From: Heterocephalus glaber
Taxonomy: Eukaryota; Chordata; Mammalia; Rodentia; Bathyergidae
Reading direction: 5' to 3'
DNA: 64,000 bases
NCBI RefSeq assembly: GCF_000247695.1
Contig: NW_004624805.1
Span: 5,068,397 to 5,132,396 of the forward strand
The notes beneath the pieces are model-generated. The model saw only the letters and a program-made list of their open reading frames with translations. It was not told where the DNA came from and ran no database searches. Below, piece after piece: positions 1-10,552 of the stretch (positions are counted from its first letter, which is position 1; each line of letters begins with the position of its first letter). The translations under genes were made by a program, and so were the position numbers.

Positions 1-430
1 GGCCTGGAAAACGGACTCCTCAGTAGGCCACTTTTGACACGCTGAGTAATTTGACGTAAAGGGAAAGGCTCTGGAATTCCCCTCCTCTGACCTAGGACCA
101 GAATGCAGAGGGGAACACAGTTGTCCCCCTCCACCTGCCTTCCGCTCCCCTCCCATTCCATTATCCATCTCAGCAGGTGGCGGGGGCTGTAACACACCTG
201 GACAGACACCTGACGAGGAAACGCGGTCCCCTGGGCTCTGTCAGCTTCCAGGGGGACTGTCTTGGACCCTTTGTTCCCTAATCATTTCCAAGCCCTCAAG
301 ATTGTCTGCACTGCTCCCTCTCCCCTCCCCTATAGGAAAAGCGTAGATAATTTTGTGAATAATGTTAAGCAGGTAGGTAACACTTCTGTGATTTTTTTCT
401 TCCCTTTTGTACATTAATAAATGTGTATTT
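1..430 (+). other. possible 3' end of a transcript (3' UTR-like)
   Basis: The stretch is unique, carries no SINE or LINE, and ends with an AATAAA hexamer at 416-421 followed by a T/GT-rich stretch, as seen at mammalian poly-A sites. No reading frame or splice site can be tied to it and I do not recognise the gene. The alternative is plain intergenic DNA with a chance AATAAA. Confidence 0.22.
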
Positions 431-728
431 TTTCCCCTGTTTAATCTTTATCATTTTATTCGAGGGAACCTTCAGAGGGTGGAGGGGGAATTTCCCTTCC
501 CTCCTACAAGGTGAAGTTGTTATGCCGTGCTCCATATTTATTTATAGTAGATTATAGACTACCCGGGAATGAGCCTAACACATTTTGGTAATTTATATAA
601 GATCTTACACATGAAATGCTTAGAAATGAAATGAAAGGTGCATTTGTCTGTTTACCATGATATTCAGACATATTAAACAGCTAAAATTGTTTAGGAAAAT
701 TAAAACTTACTTTTTTCTTTCTTTTTAA
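431..728. other. AT-rich unique DNA
   Basis: There is no repeat signature and no coding frame. If a transcript ends just upstream, this is its downstream flank. Confidence 0.4.
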
Positions 729-895
729 TGCTGAATGCAGTGCTGCATACTTGTAATCCCAGTAGTTTGGGAGGCTGAAGTAGGAGGGTCACAATTTTGA
801 GGGGAACTGGGCTACTTAGTGAGACTCTGTCTCAAAAAATAAGGACAGGCTGTGTAGCTCAGTGCATAGGGTTCCGTCTGTTGTAAATCCCCCTT
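729..895 (+). mobile_element. B1-dID SINE (old copy)
   Basis: The B1 half has the 7SL-derived core GTAATCCCAG followed by GGAGGCTGAAG, and ends in CTCTGTCTC plus A. An ID-like half follows with TGTGTAGCTCAGTG. The copy is diverged and lacks a clear tail. Confidence 0.8.
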
Positions 896-910
896 TCCCC
901 CATTAGGTTT

Positions 911-978
911 CTTTTGGAACCCAGGGCCTTGTTGCATAATAGGCAGTTGCTCTGCCATTCAGCTATAACCCCAGGCCT
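911..978 (-). mobile_element. ID-like SINE, minus strand (old)
   Basis: It reads as the reverse complement of an ID element: GGAACCCAGGGCCTTG, then GCTCTGCC, then AGCTATAACCCCAGGCC. It is diverged and has no poly-T start. Confidence 0.65.
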
Positions 979-2029
979 AGAAAGATTTTTAACCATAAAA
1001 CAAGTTTAAAGGGACCATGGTACCCCATTTCCTGAAGAGCTTAGTCCAAAAATACTACTTTATGGATTCTGTGTACTCTGATCTTCACAGTATCCCTGCA
1101 AGGTAGGTTTTTTTCTGTTTCATTTTATTTTATTTTTTAAGTTGATACATGGGGTATAACTTGGCTAAGGATGGACAGCTGGTAATGCTGTGACCTGTGA
1201 CTTGAAGACAGGGTTTTGTAGTTCAGATGCTGTCCTCAGTACCCCTCTGTATGTATCCCAGCTAAGCAAGATGTTCTCTAGTATAATTTACTTGGGGAAC
1301 CAAGCTGTCTAGTACAGGTCCCAGCTTACAGTTTTGGATCTGAAGTGTTTGATTTGACTAAATAAGTTAGGTAACTGGCAAATCTCTCTTTGTTTTGGGG
1401 TTTACAGATTGAACTACAATTAGATCTTTCCAAAATTTTTTAGTTATTATAAAGAGTGTTTTGTGGCAGAACTACTCTTGGTGAGCAACAGAGTGAGGAC
1501 TCAGGGAACATCCAAAAAAAGGAAAATAGATACAGATTTTCAGAACACACTCAGAATAAAATCTTCCTTTCAGCAGTGAATTGAGTGGCTGGCAACTCTG
1601 GGAAGTGTCAGGTTGACCTTAACATAATTCCCACCGCTTGGGCTTTATATTAGCAGATGTTTATTTCACCAGACACAGGCATTGGGCTTTATTATTCCAG
1701 GTCCTTCTGAACTTCAAAATTACTTGAAAAAATTTTTTTAGCACGTTGCTGTCTCTTTATATAAAGAATGTTAAAATTCTGTAAGAGAAATAAATATTTG
1801 AAGAAGTTGGGCATTGGGAAATATGCACAATCAGGAGTTCTTGTGAGTGAATACCACACTAAGTAAGTGTTTAAAATAAAGTTTTAAGAATTCTTCTTGC
1901 AGAGCTGACGTACTTAATGGTCAATGAATGAGTGTTTTCTAAGATCGGGAACAAGACAAAGATGTCTCTTCTCACCACTTCTGCTCAGCATTATACCGGA
2001 GGTCCTACCGGAGCAGTTAGAAAATGAAG
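979..2029. other. AT-rich intergenic or intronic DNA without gene
   Basis: No exon, SINE or clear LINE signal was seen. T-rich and A-rich runs occur. An old unclassified repeat is possible near the right end, where L1 ORF2-like DNA begins. Confidence 0.4.
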
Positions 2030-2283
2030 TAAAAGGCATTCTGATTTTAAAGGAAGAAGTAAAACTATTTGCAGATAATATGCTCTCATAGAGAAAAAAT
2101 TCTAAGGAACCCACTAGATAACCTTTAGGTAAAGGCTATAAGATATAGGTCAATTACATGTAGATAGGCTAGCAATGAACAATCTAAAAGAGAAATTAAG
2201 AAAATAGTTCTCTTTACAATAGCATCAATAAGTACAAAAATTTAGGAGTAAATTAAAGAAATGTGAAATGTCTACAGTGAAGT

Positions 2284-2469
2284 TGAGTATGGGGCCCACA
2301 GCTGTAATCCCAGCTACTCAGGAGGCTGAGGCAGAAGGATTATAAATTCCAAGCCAGCCCGTGCAATTTAGCAAGACCTTGTATCACAATGAAAAGGGCT
2401 GAGTATTGTAGTTCAGCGGTAGAGCCCTTGCTTAGCAAGGATGAGGCCTACAGAGGACAGCAAAAAAAT
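2284..2469 (+). mobile_element. B1-dID SINE inside L1
   Basis: It has GTAATCCCAGCTACTCAGG, GGAGGCTGAGGCAG and an ID-like half with TGTAGTTCAGCGGTAGAG, then an A-rich end. It interrupts the L1. Confidence 0.85.
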
Positions 2470-2509
2470 CACTGAAGGAAAGTTAATGTAATTAATGTAG
2501 ACCTGCTTA

Positions 2510-2674
2510 AATGGACACTGAGCTACATCTCCAGCACTTTTTAATTTTGAGATAGTGACGCACCAAGTTGCCCAGGCTGGCCTCTAACTTAAAATCTTCC
2601 TGCTTTAGCCTTGATCCTCCTGTCTCAGCCTCCTGAGTAGCTGGGATAACAGGCATGGACCACCATGCTAGGCT
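2510..2674 (-). mobile_element. B1-type SINE, minus strand, inside L1
   Basis: The reverse complement of the B1 body is visible: CAAGTTGCCCAGGCTGG, TCTCAGCCTCCTGAGTAG, CTGGGATAACAGGC. A short remnant of the ID half (ACTGAGCTACATCTCCAGC) lies on its left. Confidence 0.85.
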
Positions 2675-2971
2675 TGATCTATTGATTTTTGACAAGAGTG
2701 TTAATTCAGTGGGAGAAGGAAACATCTTTTCAACAAATGGCGGTGGGACAACTGGATATATGTACATGTAAAAGAAAGAATTTAGACCATTGTTTCACAT
2801 CACATACAGAAATTAACTCATGCCTTGCAAGCATAAGCAATAAAAATGTTTCATCAGAATTAAACCTTTTTTTGCTTCAAAGAATGCCATTAAGATAGTA
2901 AAAATGACAGCTTGCAGAATAGGAAATATTTTTTGAAAATCTGATAAGGATTGTATCTAAAATATGTCAAG

Positions 2972-3069
2972 AGGGCCGGGGTCGGGGATTTACCTCAGTG
3001 GTTTCGCTGCCTGCCTTTCAAGCTCAAGGACCCGAGTTCCATCCCCAGTACCAAAAAAAAAAAAAAAAA
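2972..3069 (+). mobile_element. ID SINE (young type) inside L1
   Basis: It contains GGGGATTTACCTCAGTGGTT, a CTGCCTGCC centre, GAGTTCCATCCCC (box B-like) and GTACC plus a long A run. It belongs to the locally common young ID family and splits the L1 3' half. Confidence 0.9.
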
Positions 3070-3925
3070 GTTAAGAAAATTGTTATAACTAAAAAATTAA
3101 TAGACAACCCAGTTAAAGGTAGGCAAAGGACCTGAATAGACATTTCTCCAGAGAAGGTACACAAATAACAATAAGGACATGAAAAGATGGTCAGCGTCTT
3201 TAGTCATCAGGGGAATGCAAATCAAAACCACAGTGGGATATTACTTAATACCTGCAATGATGGCTGTAAAAAGAGACAGCTAGTAAGTGTTGGTGCAGAT
3301 GGAGAGAAATTGGAACCCTCTTACACTGCCAGTGCAGTGTAAAATTGTATAGCTACACTGGGAAACAGTGGCAGTTCCTTAAAAGGTGCAACATAAAGTT
3401 ACCATGAGCCAGCAGTTCTCCTAGTTATACCCAAGTGAAATGAAAATATGTTTCTATACACAGACTTGTACGTGAATGCTCATAGCAGCATTATTGATAG
3501 TAGCCAAAAAGCAGAGCAGCTTACATGTTCATTTACTGGTGGATGGAAAACAAAGCATGGTGTGTCCGTACAATGGTATATTTTTCCCTAAAAAGAAATG
3601 AAGTGCTGAGATTGCCATTCCTCACCATTGAACCCTGAAATCATTTTAGTGAGAGAGGCCACTCAAAAAAACTACATGTTGTGTGGTTGCGTTGATGTAA
3701 ACTGTCCAGAATCTGTGGACACAAAATGTAGGTTAGTAGTTGCCTGGGGCTGAAGAATGGGGGATAGTTGAGGAAAATTGGAGACTGACTGATCAAAGGT
3801 ATTGATGTGTTTGGAGGGAGAGTTCTAAAACTGATTGTGGTGATCATTGCACAATTCTGTGAGTACTAAAAATCATGGAATTGTATACTTTACATTGTGT
3901 AGTGTATGTCAGTAAAGCTTCCAAA

Positions 3926-4282
3926 AAGCTCTTGTATGTACTTTTATTTCCTATGGCAATTAAAATTGGAAACAAGTCATTTGATAATATATTTATATTC
4001 AATGTAACAAGATACTGCAGACTTAAAATTGTGATATACAGGCTGTAAAGGACGTGTAATACTGTCGAATATTTTAAAAGTTATGAAAAAAATCCCAATC
4101 TTGTGAAAGAACATTTGTAATTTTATATATAGGGAGAGGTCTGGAAGGATATACATTTCTAGTAATACTAGTAGTAATCAAGGTGTGGAAATGACAAATG
4201 ACTTTAATTTTTTCCTTGTTGTCTTGATGTAGCTGCTAGATTTTCTAAAATAACCATATAGTACTTATTAGCAAAATGAATG
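3926..4282. other. AT-rich DNA without recognised feature
   Basis: Unique-looking AT-rich DNA between the L1 end and the next SINE. No exon was seen. Confidence 0.4.
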
Positions 4283-4381
4283 TTTTTTTTTTTGTTTTTT
4301 GTTTTTGGTACCGGGGATCGAACTCAGGTCCTTGCCGCTTGCGCAGCAGGTGGCGAAACCACTGAGCTAAATCCCTGGCCC
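4283..4381 (-). mobile_element. ID SINE, minus strand, with target-site duplication
   Basis: The poly-T start is followed by GGTACCGGGGATCGAACTC and ends ACTGAGCTAAATCCCTGGCC. The flanks carry the direct repeat AAAATGAATGTTT on both sides, the footprint of L1-mediated insertion. Confidence 0.95.
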
Positions 4382-4432
4382 CAAAATGAATGTTTTAGTA
4401 AAATTTGCATACAGTAGAATGTTAAAAGTTTT

Positions 4433-4510
4433 TTCTTTCAGTGTTAGGGGTTGAACCCAGGGCCTTGTGCATACTAGGCAAGCACTGAACCACTGAGCTA
4501 TGTCCCTGCA
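4433..4510 (-). mobile_element. ID-like SINE, minus strand (older)
   Basis: It contains GGGGTTGAACCCAGGGCC, GCATACTAGGCAAGCACTG and ACTGAGCTATGTCCCTGC. This older ID subtype has the GCTAGGCAAGC-like centre rather than the CGCCTGC centre. Confidence 0.8.
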
Positions 4511-4667
4511 TTAAACTTTAATAAAGCCAGAACTATATTGAATTAAGATACTCTCCAGTATTTCATTTTATAATTACTACTATTCTCAGAATAGTGATGT
4601 ATTTTCCTTGCTCTGACACATACATTATATATATTAGTACAATATAACATTAATATATATTAATTTT

Positions 4668-4765
4668 TTGTTGTTGTTGTTTTTTTTGTTTGGTGCCTGG
4701 GATTGAACTCGGGTCCTTGCGCTTGGGCAGCAGGCGGTGAAACCACTGAGCCAAATCCCCAGCCA
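4668..4765 (-). mobile_element. ID SINE, minus strand, with target-site duplication
   Basis: The T-rich start is followed by GGATTGAACTCGGGTCCTTG, CAGCAGGCGG and CCACTGAGCCAAATCCCCAG. The flanking direct repeat ATATATATTAATTTTT lies before and after it. Belongs to the young family. Confidence 0.95.
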
Positions 4766-4938
4766 AATATATATTAATTTTTATACATAAAAGCTTTTAT
4801 TGAGGTTGGAAAATAGACACTTTAGCTTTTAATAAAAGTTATTATATATATCATCACATCATCATAATTACTCAATAAATGCTGGCTATCTTCTCTTGGA
4901 ATATAAGTTCTGAAATATTTTATTCATAAAAAATATCA

Positions 4939-4950
4939 CCCCCCCCCCCC
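4939..4950. repeat. poly-C tract
   Basis: An uninterrupted run of 12 C at the boundary between AT-rich DNA and a GC-richer block. Confidence 0.9.
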
Positions 4951-5215
4951 GCAAATAAAACCACCTCTCTCGCCCCCCTCTCTACCCCTGTCCAATACCG
5001 GCTGCATCCACCAGTCGCCGAGGAAGGACTCGGGGCCTGTGTAGGAGAGAACAGACCTCAGCTTGCTGCAGGAGCCCTGCTAGGCAGAGCATCTTTTTTA
5101 TTCTGCGTGTGGCCCGAGGTGGTTCCGGGAGACAGGTTCTCAGGAGAGGTCTGATATCTTCTTCCCCAAGTGTCTATTGGGGCTCTTCACCCAAAGACTC
5201 CTTCACCGATGGTTA
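4951..5215 (-). repeat. possible LTR remnant, minus strand
   Basis: On the minus strand a Pu-rich segment contains AATAAA (near 5094-5102), followed by a GC-rich leader-like stretch, as in U3-R-U5 LTR architecture. No TG...CA ends or target duplication could be fixed, so this is tentative. Confidence 0.22.
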
Positions 5216-5221
5216 GGGGAC

Positions 5222-5540
5222 TGTGACTTAGTCTGAGTTTTGTTACTATAATGAGATACTTGAGGCTGGCTATGAAAAGGAAAGAGATTCAGGGCTGACT
5301 GGATCCGTGGCAGAGTGGCCGACCAAGCTCCCCTTAGCTACATCACCACGAGGAATGGCACCGCCGTGGCAGGGACTTTTGGGGGAGGGAGACATTGGGG
5401 AGACTGGAAGTCAGGCTGGAGGGGAGGGGCCGGTTTCGAGACCTCCCCGGCCCGAGCACACCAGAGCCACATTCCCCATGCGTGAGCCTTTGGGGACACG
5501 CTCAGCCCATAGCGGGACTCTAGGGCTTTAGCCCTCTGTT
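5222..5540 (-). mobile_element. MaLR/ERVL-type LTR fragment, minus strand
   Basis: The start resembles the reverse complement of the 3' end of MaLR-type LTRs (TTGTTACTATAATGAGATAC, GAGGCTGGCTATGAAAAG). It continues into GC-rich DNA similar in layout to the antisense LTR at 55431-55765. The right boundary is uncertain. Confidence 0.5.
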
Positions 5541-7100
5541 TTGACAGGAGAATTCCAAGCCCTCCACAGTGTATGGCTTTACGGGGGTCAGTTTTGAAAC
5601 TCGCAAGTCTCCTCACTTTCAGCTGTGGCCCCAGACTCCAGCTCCTATGCCTGCAAGTAACGGTGTCCAGTGAAACTGGTAAGAAACTAGGAGAAAATCG
5701 TCCTGGCTGCTGGCGTGCCTTCTTTCCCCAGGAAACCTTTTTGGCAGCGGTGTTGATCATCTCTGCTGGGCGGCTGTTAAGAGGCGCAGGAAGAGTTGCC
5801 TCTCTGCTAATTGCGGAGGTTAAAAGCCAGAGCAGAAACACTCCCGTTGAACGTGCCTTTTAAATTAATAAATTGCTAAAACTGCATAGTAGGGAGGCTT
5901 CTGAGGTGCTCGCAGGCCGCTCTGCTTGCTTGGGGATAGCGGTGCCAACTTTTCAGATACGCTGGCAACATCGAAGTTTGTCTGCTGTGAAGAGGAAACA
6001 TCGCGCCGTTTAGGAAGTCCTGAGACTTGGCATAAATGAGATTTTGTTACCATGTCCTCCTGGAGTCACAGTCCTGCCTTCCTGGAAAGCTTCTCTCTGG
6101 GGGAGGATGCTTGTTGAGCCTTGGAGAAGGGCGAGGCTCGGGATTTCGATGGCGAAGGCCGTGGTGCAAGGAGCATTCCTTCCTACTGGATTGGACGGAA
6201 GGCCCTTCCGGCCTTGGGGTTCGTTCTGCAGGACCTGAGTTGTCTGTGAGGGAAGGGGCACCTTATGTGCGTTTCTAGCGATCCTTGCCAGCTGCGGATT
6301 GGGGCGTTCTGCACACGAGGGCGGCAGTGTGCGGTTCCCGGTTCCCTTGTCCGCGGAGGGCGCTCTGGGCTGGGTAGCAGGTGCTGGCCGTGACCTGCGT
6401 GTCCCCTGTGCCTGGGCGGGAGCTGAGGAGGCTCCTTAAGGAGGAGATTGGGACTCCGTCCGGCCCTGTAGAGCAGGTTCTCGACTTGTCCTCACTGAAG
6501 TGGAGGAATTTCAGGATGAGTCCGTGAGAGGCACGGGCTGGTTGATTAGGTGGCGTTAGAAAGGAAGAGAAAGGGGGGAGGAGCTTCAGCTTGAGGAGGC
6601 ATTTTGGTCTCTGCAGGCCCAGGTGAAGAGTCGCTGTCTTTTTAAATTTTTTTTAAGCAAAAACAAATTAAGCCCCTGACTGCCGCAGAAGAAAACAGAA
6701 GCCTTACTTTTAATGAGTAACAGGTCAGGGGCTCAGGAGTTTGTGGCGGTCTCTGTGTCTGGGTAGATCCGGGCCGATAGCGAGGACTTTTGGGGCGGCC
6801 TGCAGCTGTGCACCCGGGACTCTGTGGCCAGAGAACCGGCCTTGGGCTTCAAGGAGAGAAGCTGGGTGGAGACTGAGACCTGAACGCTGGCTGGCAGCGG
6901 TCGGGGGCCTCCATCCCGGCGCGGGTGAGAAGCGACCTGGTCATCGTGCCTCTCTCTTCGCACACTGGCAGAAGGGCCAGGCTTTGCTTCCTCCCCTCTT
7001 GCAGCAAGAATTCCACCCTGCGTCTCGGAGGCTGGACGGCTAGTTTTAGTAACTTGCCCTTTCCTGATTGGCGACCGTCCAGTTATTTTGGGTGAGTGTT
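5541..7100. promoter_or_regulatory. CpG-rich unique block, possible promoter or first exon
   Basis: This unique block has far more CpG than its surroundings, especially at 6270-6420 and 6735-6960. A good splice-donor string, GCGG followed by GTGAGA, lies at 6921-6930 on the plus strand. No TATA box or recognisable coding start was found. It could be a small CpG island with a noncoding first exon, or simply GC-rich unique DNA. Confidence 0.3.
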
Positions 7101-8097
7101 AATGGCCGTAGCATTGAAAGTTTTATTTATAAAGAAACTCTCTTTCGATACTGTGTCCATGTCAAGTAGTATCTGTCTGAAGCTGCTTCCTTTTTGGGGA
7201 AGAGGAAAGAGCAAAGTTGGTCACAAAATCGGTGGCTTTGATGGTCACCTGTGGTCTTCTGATTTTTAATGTGTACAGTCTGGACTTAGGTCAAGGGGAG
7301 GGTGACCTCAGCATAGGCATTTGTAGTAGATGCTCTCCTTCAGCTTCGAAGAGAAGCCCACTTTTTTGGGCGGTCACTTAGTGCCACCCATGGGATGTCC
7401 CACCCTCCTCTCAAGGCCAGTTCCACTTCGGGTGGTGGCTGGCAGTCCTGGGGCATCATTTCACGTTGGGTCACGTGTGTGACCAGTCAGCCACTCCAGA
7501 GGAATGAGACAGTGTTGTGAACACTGTGCCTGTTTATGAAGCTACAGCACTCCGTGGCATGTCCGTGCTCGAGGCCTTAGCCTCATTTCCCCATCTGCTG
7601 GCCAGTGCTTTACACGGAGTGGCTGAAAGACTAAAGTGGCTTGGTCCCTGTGTGACTCAGCAGGCAAAGTTTCTCCTAGAAGTAGAATTCTGGAGCCAGA
7701 AGGGACTTTGTCTACACATGCAAATGTCCATGTGTCGGTCTACACAGCCTGGTCCACTTTTTTTGTGAAGGAAGAGGCACGGAGAACTAAGCATGTTCCT
7801 CCGATCATGCAGCCACTTAGGGACAGGAGCTCCGGGTTCTGAAGACCACGTGTGTTCCCCATCTCAGCTCCCGGATGGTCACATTCAGTGACAACAGAAG
7901 CAGCTGGTCTAAGGTGTAGATAAGCCCCGAGGAGACAAGAGCCCAGGGACTGAGGGACGGGTCAGGGGTGGCACAGCTAGGGGAGGGGCCCCTCCTGGTC
8001 CCAAGTGCAAGTCCTGCCACCCATGTGGGACAATCAGAATGTTCTCAGGCTTCTCCCCCACCCCCATCCTAGGGCTTCACTTCCCCCTGCCTTAAAT
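7101..8097. other. unique DNA, no gene seen
   Basis: No repeat family was recognised and the open frames are short with no protein-like composition. Confidence 0.4.
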
Positions 8098-8185
8098 TTT
8101 TTTTTTTTTGGTACTGGGGATCAAACTCGGGACCTTGTGCTTGTGGGTCAGGCGGCGGCGGAACCACTGAGCTTAATCCCTGGCC
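8098..8185 (-). mobile_element. ID SINE, minus strand
   Basis: The poly-T start is followed by GGTACTGGGGATCAAACTCG, GGCGGCGGCGGAACC and TGAGCTTAATCCCTGGCCC. The flanks TGCCTTAAATTTT and TGCTGTAAATTTT look like a slightly diverged target duplication. Confidence 0.92.
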
Positions 8186-8197
8186 CTTCCTGCTGTA

Positions 8198-8313
8198 AAT
8201 TTTGAGACCTGGCCTTGCTATGTTGCCCAGGCTTGGCTTGAACTTGGACTCCTCCTGCCTCAGCCTCCTAGAGTATTGGGATTACAGGTGTGCACCACTG
8301 TTCTCAGCTCTCA
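8198..8313 (-). mobile_element. B1 SINE, minus strand
   Basis: The reverse complement of B1 is clear: CTATGTTGCCCAGGCTTGG, CTGCCTCAGCCTCCTAGAG, TTGGGATTACAGGTGTGCAC. The ID at 8098-8185 lies at its edge. Confidence 0.9.
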
Positions 8314-9344
8314 GGCTTGAAAGTGAATATCGGACTCTGAACCTGGTCTCGGGTTCATGCGCCATAGCTGTGGCTGCAGCATGGGTCGGATGGATGTGCT
8401 CAGAGCCTGCTTCTCAGCCAGCCAGTAGGGCACGAGGTGGGGGTGCGGGCTCAGTTCCGAAGCCCCCAGAGCCCCATGGAGGCCACCACTATCTTCTGTG
8501 AAAGTGGGGACCATGCCTTCTCAGTGGAGATGTGTTGGTTTCTCAGTCTTGGGCCATAGGAGGGTGGAGGAAAGATTTAGCTTCTGTTTTAAGTCCTGCC
8601 TCTTGCCTGATTCATGTTAGTCTCAACACAAAAGGAAATATTTTAAGTTCAAGCCTGTTTGGGGCCCCGGGGAGAAGCCCTAAGTGTACTTTTCCCTGAT
8701 TAAATTGGAATCACTGTGTAAATTAACTTCACAGAGGTCTGTCTTTGGGAATTCCTAATGTGCTCTTAGGCTGGTATCACGCACAGGGGAAATGTGCGGA
8801 GCAGCTGAGCTTGGAAGCTTATCTTCCACCCTGCGTTTCCACAGCACGGCCGTTTCACCCGGCTGGGATCACCGGTTGCTTTTCACAGTCTTCATTCTTT
8901 TGCCAGTTTTCCAGAGGCCGTTAGAAATTCATGCTGACCTTTTTTTTTTTTCATTCCATTTTGAGTACTGAATATTTTCCTGTCACTACTGAAACTGTCA
9001 TAAATAAAATATTCCTTTTCAGGATGATGATTTTCAAATGTTTCTTAAAGAAAAATAAAAGGTCCCAGTGGGTTACATGTAGGAGGCCCGTTAAAAGGTG
9101 AGTTCCAGAGCAGGAGTTCTGCCTTCCCCACAGTGTCAGGTATGGACGATCCTAATCACAAGCACAGATAAACTTGCAGGACTAGAACTGAAGCATTCCA
9201 GGCCCAGAATAGTTTCCCTCAGAGCAATCTGGCGTTCTCTGTACTACATTTATGGAACAGCTACTGTCATTAACATTATAAGCTGAAATGTGAAGTGGTT
9301 TGAAAATAATACAGGCAGCAGATATAAAAGAGGCAATTCATTGA
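8314..9344. other. unique DNA, no gene seen
   Basis: No recognised repeat apart from a T run at 8940-8951 and no exon-like frame. Confidence 0.4.
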
Positions 9345-9985
9345 TCCATTTGGTGAATTGTTTTTCATTGTGGTACAATATGTAGGTCATCAAACATCTT
9401 ACATAAAATTGTGCATTTTAGTTGTATGATTCAGTGGCCTTAAGTACACTCACATTGTTGTGCAGCTGTCACCACTGTCCACCATCCTGAACATTATTTT
9501 CTTGTCAAACTCCGTACCTCTTAAACACTAGCTGCCTGGTCCCCTAATCCCATCCTTCTCTACTTTCTGTCTCTAGGAGTCTGAGTCCTCTCGAGACCTT
9601 GCATGGCTAGAATCCCACAGTATTTGCCCTTTCTGACTGGGCCATTTCCCTTAGCACAGTGTCCTCAAAGTTCATCCATATTGCGGCATGTATCTGAATT
9701 GTCTCCCTTGGTATTTATTTATTATTTTTATCATGCACAGCACGTTTTGGAATGTGTATATACTGTGGAAAGACTAGATTGAGTCAGTTGACATGCATTA
9801 CCTCACATCCTTATCTTTTTTGGTGTATGTGGCTGCTACTCTCCTAGCTTTTTTCAAGACTATAATACATCACTCTTAACACAGTCCCCGTGTGTGGGGT
9901 AAATCTCTTAAATTTACTCCTAAATTTTTTATCCTTGGGCCACCCTCCCCCCCAGTCCCTAGTAACCGCCATTTTTTTTTCTGCT
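9345..9985 (-). mobile_element. L1 3' end fragments, minus strand
   Basis: The sequence reads as the reverse complement of old L1 3' UTRs. The left part has TTGTGCAGCTGTCACCACTG, TACTTTCTGTCTCTAGG and AAAGTTCATCCATATTG. The right part (about 9730-9985) resembles another L1 3' UTR with the TAATACATCACTCTTAACA region. Possibly two elements of different age. Confidence 0.7.
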
Positions 9986-10377
9986 TTTGTGAGCTCAGCT
10001 TTTGAAGAGAATGACCTTTCTTTTTAAGAAATACATTTGCTTTTAGCGCTTTCTAATTGTAACTCATTGCTAGGCTCTTTGAGAACGACAAAGATATTTT
10101 ATTCAAGCCATTCTCAGTGCTAATAGGAAAGAAAACTTATGAACCCAAGTAAGTGTAATAAAATTTTGAAAAGTAATAAATTCCATGAGAGCGAGAGCGT
10201 GCAAAGAGAACCTAAAATGTGACAAGCAGTTCACATGCACGATCACTGTTTATCCCTGTGACCTCAGTGGGATGAGTCTAGAGATTTTCTTTTCCTGCCC
10301 AGGGACATTCAGCCGATAAGCAGCCAAGTGGGATCTGGGATCTGGGATCTGGGACCCGGGGCTGGGAAGACAGCAGC
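9986..10377. other. unique DNA with short (GGGATCT)n
   Basis: Unique sequence that ends in a short tandem GGGATCT array at 10329-10356. No exon seen. Confidence 0.4.
10329..10356 (+). repeat. short tandem repeat, 7-bp unit GGGATCT
   Basis: Three perfect 7-bp units and one degenerate unit (GGGACCC) are visible. Confidence 0.85.
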
Positions 10378-10552
10378 TGGGTGTGGTGGCTCAGCCTGTA
10401 GCCACAGCAGCCCTGGAGGGTCGGGGTTTCAGGCCGGCCCGGTGGACTTGGCGAGAGTCTGTCTGAAAATACGAGTTTTACAACGGACCGGGGATGTTGA
10501 GCACTCAGCTAGCTTGTGTGATGGGTCCCAGGGTTCCATCTCAAGAGAGGGA
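10378..10552 (+). mobile_element. B1-dID SINE (diverged)
   Basis: It begins GTGTGGTGGCTCAGCCTGTA and continues through a GAGAGTCTGTCTGAAAA B1 end into an ID-like half ending GGGTTCCATCTCAAGAG. It is GC-shifted and diverged. A 239-codon open frame over it (10328-11047) is chance. Confidence 0.65.

Larger units (their letters stand above)
2030..3925 (+). mobile_element. L1 LINE fragment (ORF2 to 3' end), broken by SINEs
   Basis: From about 2030 the sequence matches the reverse-transcriptase part of L1 ORF2 (region of the YADD motif, with many stops). It resumes at 2675 and 3070 with the C-terminal ORF2 part (around GACATTTCTCCAGAGAAG and ATGCAAATCAAAACCACA) and runs into a 3' UTR ending near 3925 (region of GAATTGTATACTTTA). 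It looks like an ancient eutherian L1MA/L1MB-type copy. Three SINEs at 2284-2469, 2510-2674 and 2972-3069 inserted later. Confidence 0.85.

Noticed and set aside
4951..5215. A complete endogenous retrovirus at 5 kb
   Set aside because: Only a possible LTR-like stretch is seen. There are no gag, pol or env frames, and no paired LTR.
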